Assembly: GCA_013362295.1 (NCBI GenBank)
Contig: JABFWJ010000271.1
Span: 1 to 7,780, forward strand
Length of the DNA stretch: 7,780 nt
Source of the DNA: Thermoleophilia bacterium
GTDB lineage: Bacteria; Actinomycetota; Thermoleophilia; Gaiellales; Gaiellaceae
Direction: 5' to 3'
Shown piece by piece: positions 6,463 to 7,780 of this stretch. The translations under genes and the position numbers were made by a program. The notes beneath the pieces were generated by a model that had not been told where the DNA came from, made no database searches, and saw only the letters and a list, made by a program, of their open reading frames with translations. Numbering within the stretch: the stretch's first letter is position 1; each line of letters starts with the position of its first letter.

Positions 6463-6555
6463 ATGGGGTTCCGCTACCCGCTGGTTGATGAGTTCTGGAC
6501 GCACGTGGGCTGGTTTGAGAACGAGCCTGCCCGTCGGCGACTCCGGCGGTCGTAG
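6463..6555 (+). CDS. Possible small ORF, 30 aa
   Basis: ATG at 6463 lies 2 bases after the TAG of the 92-aa gene and runs to TAG at 6553-6555. The predicted peptide begins MGFRYPLVDEFWTHVGWFEN and ends in an Arg-rich RRRLRRS tail. No separate ribosome binding site is needed if translation is coupled. The high aromatic content is unlike random high-GC sequence, but 30 codons is too short to judge. It could be a chance frame, a real leader-like peptide, or the broken C-terminus of something longer. Confidence 0.25.
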   Translation: MGFRYPLVDEFWTHVGWFENEPARRRLRRS

Positions 6556-6702
6556 CTTCGCGATCCGCGAACGTCCGACCTCCGGTGGCGCGCGCCCTTC
6601 CAGCTAGTTGGGCGGCAGTCCAAGCCGGGCGTTCCAGCACGAAGCGTTCAGCGCCAACCGACCGCCTCGACGGAGCGGTCAAGCCAGAGACGGCCTGCAG
6701 CG
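6556..6702 (+). other. Spacer without a convincing gene, with a small hairpin
   Basis: No reading frame here has convincing protein character. It holds a hairpin at 6660-6680: six base pairs (6660-6665 with 6675-6680), a bulged C at 6666, two more pairs, and a GACG tetraloop. GTTGGGC (6607-6613) and GCGCCAAC (6651-6658) are partly complementary and superficially resemble recombination core sites, but are in the wrong order for an integron attC. I see no promoter I would defend. Confidence 0.4.
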
Positions 6703-6735
6703 GTGTGCAGTGAAGGCCGCAGTGCCTGCAGGCCG
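6691..6735 (+). repeat. 10-bp perfect inverted repeat
   Basis: CGGCCTGCAG (6691-6700) and CTGCAGGCCG (6726-6735) are exact reverse complements around a 25-nt loop. The GTG that opens the next ORF (6703) lies in the loop. It could be an operator or a translational hairpin if that GTG is used, or unrelated palindromic sequence in a decaying region. No U-tract follows. Confidence 0.6.
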
Positions 6736-7257
6736 GTGCGGATCTCGCGCAGCGTCTGTCGCGGCCGGTCTGCACGCTCAGGAAGAGCGACAGCGAGCGA
6801 ACCGTCCTCACCGGACCAGAGCTTCGTCCGCGAACTTGACACTTGGAGCGAAGCGGGACTCAACGGCTACTTGGACTCCACGGTCGTCATCGACGCGGTA
6901 CGCGCCTGCGTCGAGCAACGTGAGGTCCTCGGCTACAGCGCCGACGACTTCCCTGAAACGTCGACCTACCTGCGCGACGAGTTTGAGCGCCGCGTCAGCG
7001 CGCGCGTCGCCGAGCTTGCCGACGTTGAGCGGTGCGAGGCGGAAATCGAGCACCGCGCGGCCGTGCTCGCACGTGAGCTATTCGAGCAACGGGACTGGCG
7101 CGTGCTCAGCGGTCCAAACGTCAACGGCCCGTTGACTACCGCACCTAAGACGTTCTCAGGCGACGACGACGCGGAAGGTACTGCAACTCGGGCGACAGCG
7201 TGGACGCCCGTGAGGAACGCGGAGGGCGTCGTGACCAGCCATATCCGAAAACTATAG
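6703..7257 (+). CDS. Hypothetical protein with ragged 5' end (up to 184 aa)
   Basis: I do not recognise a family. The frame opens with GTG at 6703, but the first roughly 40 residues are Ser/Arg-rich and look non-coding, with no Shine-Dalgarno. From about 6830 (near FVRELDTWSE) onward, codon third positions become strongly G/C and the protein looks genuine. Residues 57-135 are mostly Glu/Arg/Ala helix (for example VIDAVRACVEQREVLGYSAD and ERRVSARVAELADVERCEAE), suggesting a helical or coiled-coil domain. They are followed by a loose Gly/Asp/Thr-rich tail ending HIRKL. No ATG exists in frame; TTG at 6871 is a possible alternative start. The best guess is a 5'-truncated gene or one with an unusual start. 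It faces the tRNA gene convergently, and the hairpin at 7331-7353 could end both transcripts. Confidence 0.45.
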   Translation: MCSEGRSACRPVRISRSVCRGRSARSGRATASEPSSPDQSFVRELDTWSEAGLNGYLDSTVVIDAVRACVEQREVLGYSADDFPETSTYLRDEFERRVSARVAELADVERCEAEIEHRAAVLARELFEQRDWRVLSGPNVNGPLTTAPKTFSGDDDAEGTATRATAWTPVRNAEGVVTSHIRKL

Positions 7258-7270
7258 GAAGGGCTGGTCA
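7232..7270 (+). repeat. 9-bp inverted repeat across the end of the hypothetical gene
   Basis: TGACCAGCC (7232-7240) pairs exactly with GGCTGGTCA (7262-7270) across a 21-nt loop that contains the TAG stop (7255-7257). It may stabilise or end the plus-strand transcript. No U-tract follows, so the terminator role is weak. Confidence 0.45.
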
Positions 7271-7330
7271 TCGCTTCGGCTGCCTGGCTGGGACTCATCG
7301 GGGACTGGTGTCGCCAGTGACGGAAACGGA

Positions 7331-7353
7331 AAACCCGCCTGAGCGGCGGGTTT
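7331..7353 (-). terminator. Intrinsic terminator of tRNA-Gly
   Basis: On the minus strand AAACCCGCC, a 5-nt loop (7340-7344) and GGCGGGTTT form a perfect 9-bp stem running into TTTT at its 3' edge. It begins 5 bases after the tRNA 3' end. The plus-strand reading also ends in TTT, so it may stop transcription from the convergent gene as well. Confidence 0.85.
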
Positions 7354-7462
7354 CAGAGAGCGGATGATGGGACTCGAACCCACGACCTTCTGCATGGCAA
7401 GCAGACGCTCTAGCCGACTGAGCTACATCCGCCGGTCGGCGGCCAGTATAGCGGCGGGTTTC
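7342..7462. repeat. 13-nt direct repeat flanking the tRNA gene
   Basis: AGCGGCGGGTTTC occurs exactly at 7342-7354 (in the terminator stem) and again at 7450-7462 (overlapping the A of the tRNA -10 box), 108 bases apart and bracketing the tRNA. It could reflect duplication of terminator sequence from an upstream tRNA unit or chance in a GC-rich spacer. It is unlike the tRNA-3'-end duplications left by integrative elements. Confidence 0.6.
7359..7432 (-). tRNA. tRNA-Gly (anticodon GCC)
   Basis: A full 74-nt cloverleaf: acceptor GCGGATG/CATCCGC with discriminator T; D stem GCTC/GAGC; anticodon stem TCTGC/GCAGA with loop TTGCCAT, giving anticodon GCC; variable loop AGGTC; T arm GTGGG-TTCGAGT-CCCAT, whose closing pair is G-U. 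The 3' CCA is not encoded (the sequence continues TCTCTG) and must be added enzymatically. It decodes GGC/GGU, major glycine codons in a GC-rich genome. It has its own -10 box upstream and terminator downstream, so it is a single-gene unit. Confidence 0.97.
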
Positions 7463-7473
7463 GGCGGGTCGAA
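7445..7473 (-). promoter_or_regulatory. Promoter of tRNA-Gly
   Basis: On the minus strand TATACT (7445-7450) is a strong -10 match, 12 bases before the mature tRNA 5' end, leaving a leader of about 5 nt for RNase P to remove. At 17 nt upstream sits TTCGAC (7468-7473), a poor -35. A long hairpin begins 4 bases further upstream. Confidence 0.6.
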
Positions 7474-7476
7474 GAG

Positions 7477-7558
7477 CTCGAATCTGGTTCGGCTGTGCCG
7501 AATCAGGTTCGGGACTTCCCGCAACCCAATCTGATTCCGCGAAGCGGAACCAGATTGG
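7477..7558. repeat. Pair of inverted 33-nt hairpin units (BIME-like)
   Basis: Unit 1 (7479-7511, plus sense) and unit 2 (7526-7558, minus sense) match at 26 of 33 positions. Each folds into a 15-bp stem with a 3-nt loop; unit 1 extends to 17 bp (7477-7493 with 7497-7513). Of the seven differences, four form two compensatory pairs (unit positions 2/32 and 13/21, C-G swapped for G-C), two lie in the loop, and one turns A-U into G-U. The shared core is AATCTGGTTC. A 14-nt spacer separates them. The arrangement resembles inverted REP pairs, but no genome-wide copies can be checked here. Confidence 0.8.
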
Positions 7559-7569
7559 AGCATTCGCGT

Positions 7570-7779
7570 TTACGCGAGGCCGAGGCGGGCGGCCATGGTG
7601 CCGGCGACGGCCTGGAGGCCCGAGAGCGGCCTGATCATGACGGTGAAGCGCTCGATCTGGCCGGACTCGTTCTCCTCGAGGATGTCGATGCCCTGGAGGT
7701 CGCGGTCGCCGACGTTCGCTTCGAAGAAGAGGACCGTCGTGCGGCCGTCGCGCCACTCCTTCGTGTAGCGGAAGTTCTC
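7570..7779 (-). CDS. NTF2/SnoaL-like domain protein, C-terminal fragment
   Basis: The last 69 codons of a gene whose 5' end lies beyond the window; stop TAA at 7570-7572. The visible part reads FRYTKEWRDGRTTVLFFEA, then VGDRDLQGIDILEENESGQI and ERFTVMIRPLSGLQAVAGTM. This alternation of strands, the G-I-D-I-L-E-E-N-E-S-G-Q-I turn and the FTVMIRPLSGLQ strand are typical of the end of nuclear transport factor 2-like/SnoaL-like proteins common in actinobacteria, which serve as small ligand-binding domains or enzymes (polyketide cyclase, ketosteroid isomerase fold). The exact role cannot be told. It is in the same direction as the tRNA and separated from it by the paired hairpins. Confidence 0.75.
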   Translation of the reverse strand, partial: ENFRYTKEWRDGRTTVLFFEANVGDRDLQGIDILEENESGQIERFTVMIRPLSGLQAVAGTMAARLGLA

Positions 7780-7780
7780 G

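Noticed and set aside
6607..6658. Integron attC-like site (GTTGGGC near GCGCCAAC)
   Set aside because: The core-like motifs are in the wrong order for an attC site, the second does not fit RYYYAAC, and the sequence between them does not fold into the required stem.
6242..6811. A 189-codon open frame on the minus strand across the orphan patch
   Set aside because: It is antisense to the better-supported 92-aa gene, has a low-complexity Arg/Ser/Thr-rich translation and no family resemblance.
6808..7053. An 81-codon minus-strand frame opposite the hypothetical gene
   Set aside because: Its codon third positions correspond to plus-strand first positions, and the plus frame has the stronger G/C third-position bias, so it is a shadow.
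7295..7756. A 153-codon minus-strand frame through the tRNA and paired hairpins
   Set aside because: It reads through a tRNA gene, a terminator and palindromic repeats; the NTF2-like frame is the real coding frame at its upstream end.
1..7780. CRISPR array, transposase, toxin-antitoxin pair or defence system
   Set aside because: No regularly spaced direct repeats and no recognisable nuclease, transposase, toxin or antitoxin motif were seen on either strand.

Overview
The window is GC-rich DNA with strongly G/C-ending codons, GTG starts and short or absent leaders. These traits suggest a high-GC actinobacterium, perhaps a deep-branching, environmental or metagenome-derived one. This is inferred from composition and protein style only; no marker gene fixes the taxon.

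Positions 68-4993 hold six genes on the minus strand, in two transcriptional blocks. The upstream block (read from 4993 down) encodes an F420/FMN-dependent luciferase-like oxidoreductase, then two short-chain dehydrogenases (SDRs). Each junction is a 4-base GTGA start/stop overlap, so the three are very likely translationally coupled. A long inverted repeat (2587-2662) overlaps the last stop codon. The downstream block has its own good promoter (TTGACA, 18-nt spacer, CACTAT) and encodes a polar-amino-acid-type ABC importer: ATPase, permease, then periplasmic/extracytoplasmic binding protein. It ends in a perfect 13-bp GC hairpin (28-57). The permease frame is intact over 250 codons except for one in-frame TAG at codon 114, directly before the EAA loop that contacts the ATPase.

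Divergent from the oxidoreductase block, on the plus strand (5071-6024), is a 3-hydroxyacyl-CoA dehydrogenase-superfamily enzyme closest in style to lambda-crystallin/L-gulonate 3-dehydrogenase. Four adjacent oxidoreductases beside a solute importer look like a catabolic module for an unidentified small organic substrate. The substrate cannot be named from sequence.

Positions 6025-7330 are different: loosely packed, with short orphan ORFs of no recognised family (92 aa, a possible 30 aa, and one whose 5' end is ragged) and several small inverted repeats. This patch abuts the 3' end of a tRNA-Gly(GCC) gene (7359-7432, minus) that has its own -10 box and a clear intrinsic terminator. Upstream of the tRNA lies a pair of inverted 33-nt hairpin units (7479-7511 and 7526-7558) with compensatory base changes. 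Beyond that is the C-terminal end of an NTF2/SnoaL-like protein running off the window.

The observations most worth checking are the internal amber codon in the permease, the paired hairpins with compensatory changes, and the inverted repeat between the two minus-strand blocks. I see no CRISPR array, transposase, rRNA or recognised defence system.
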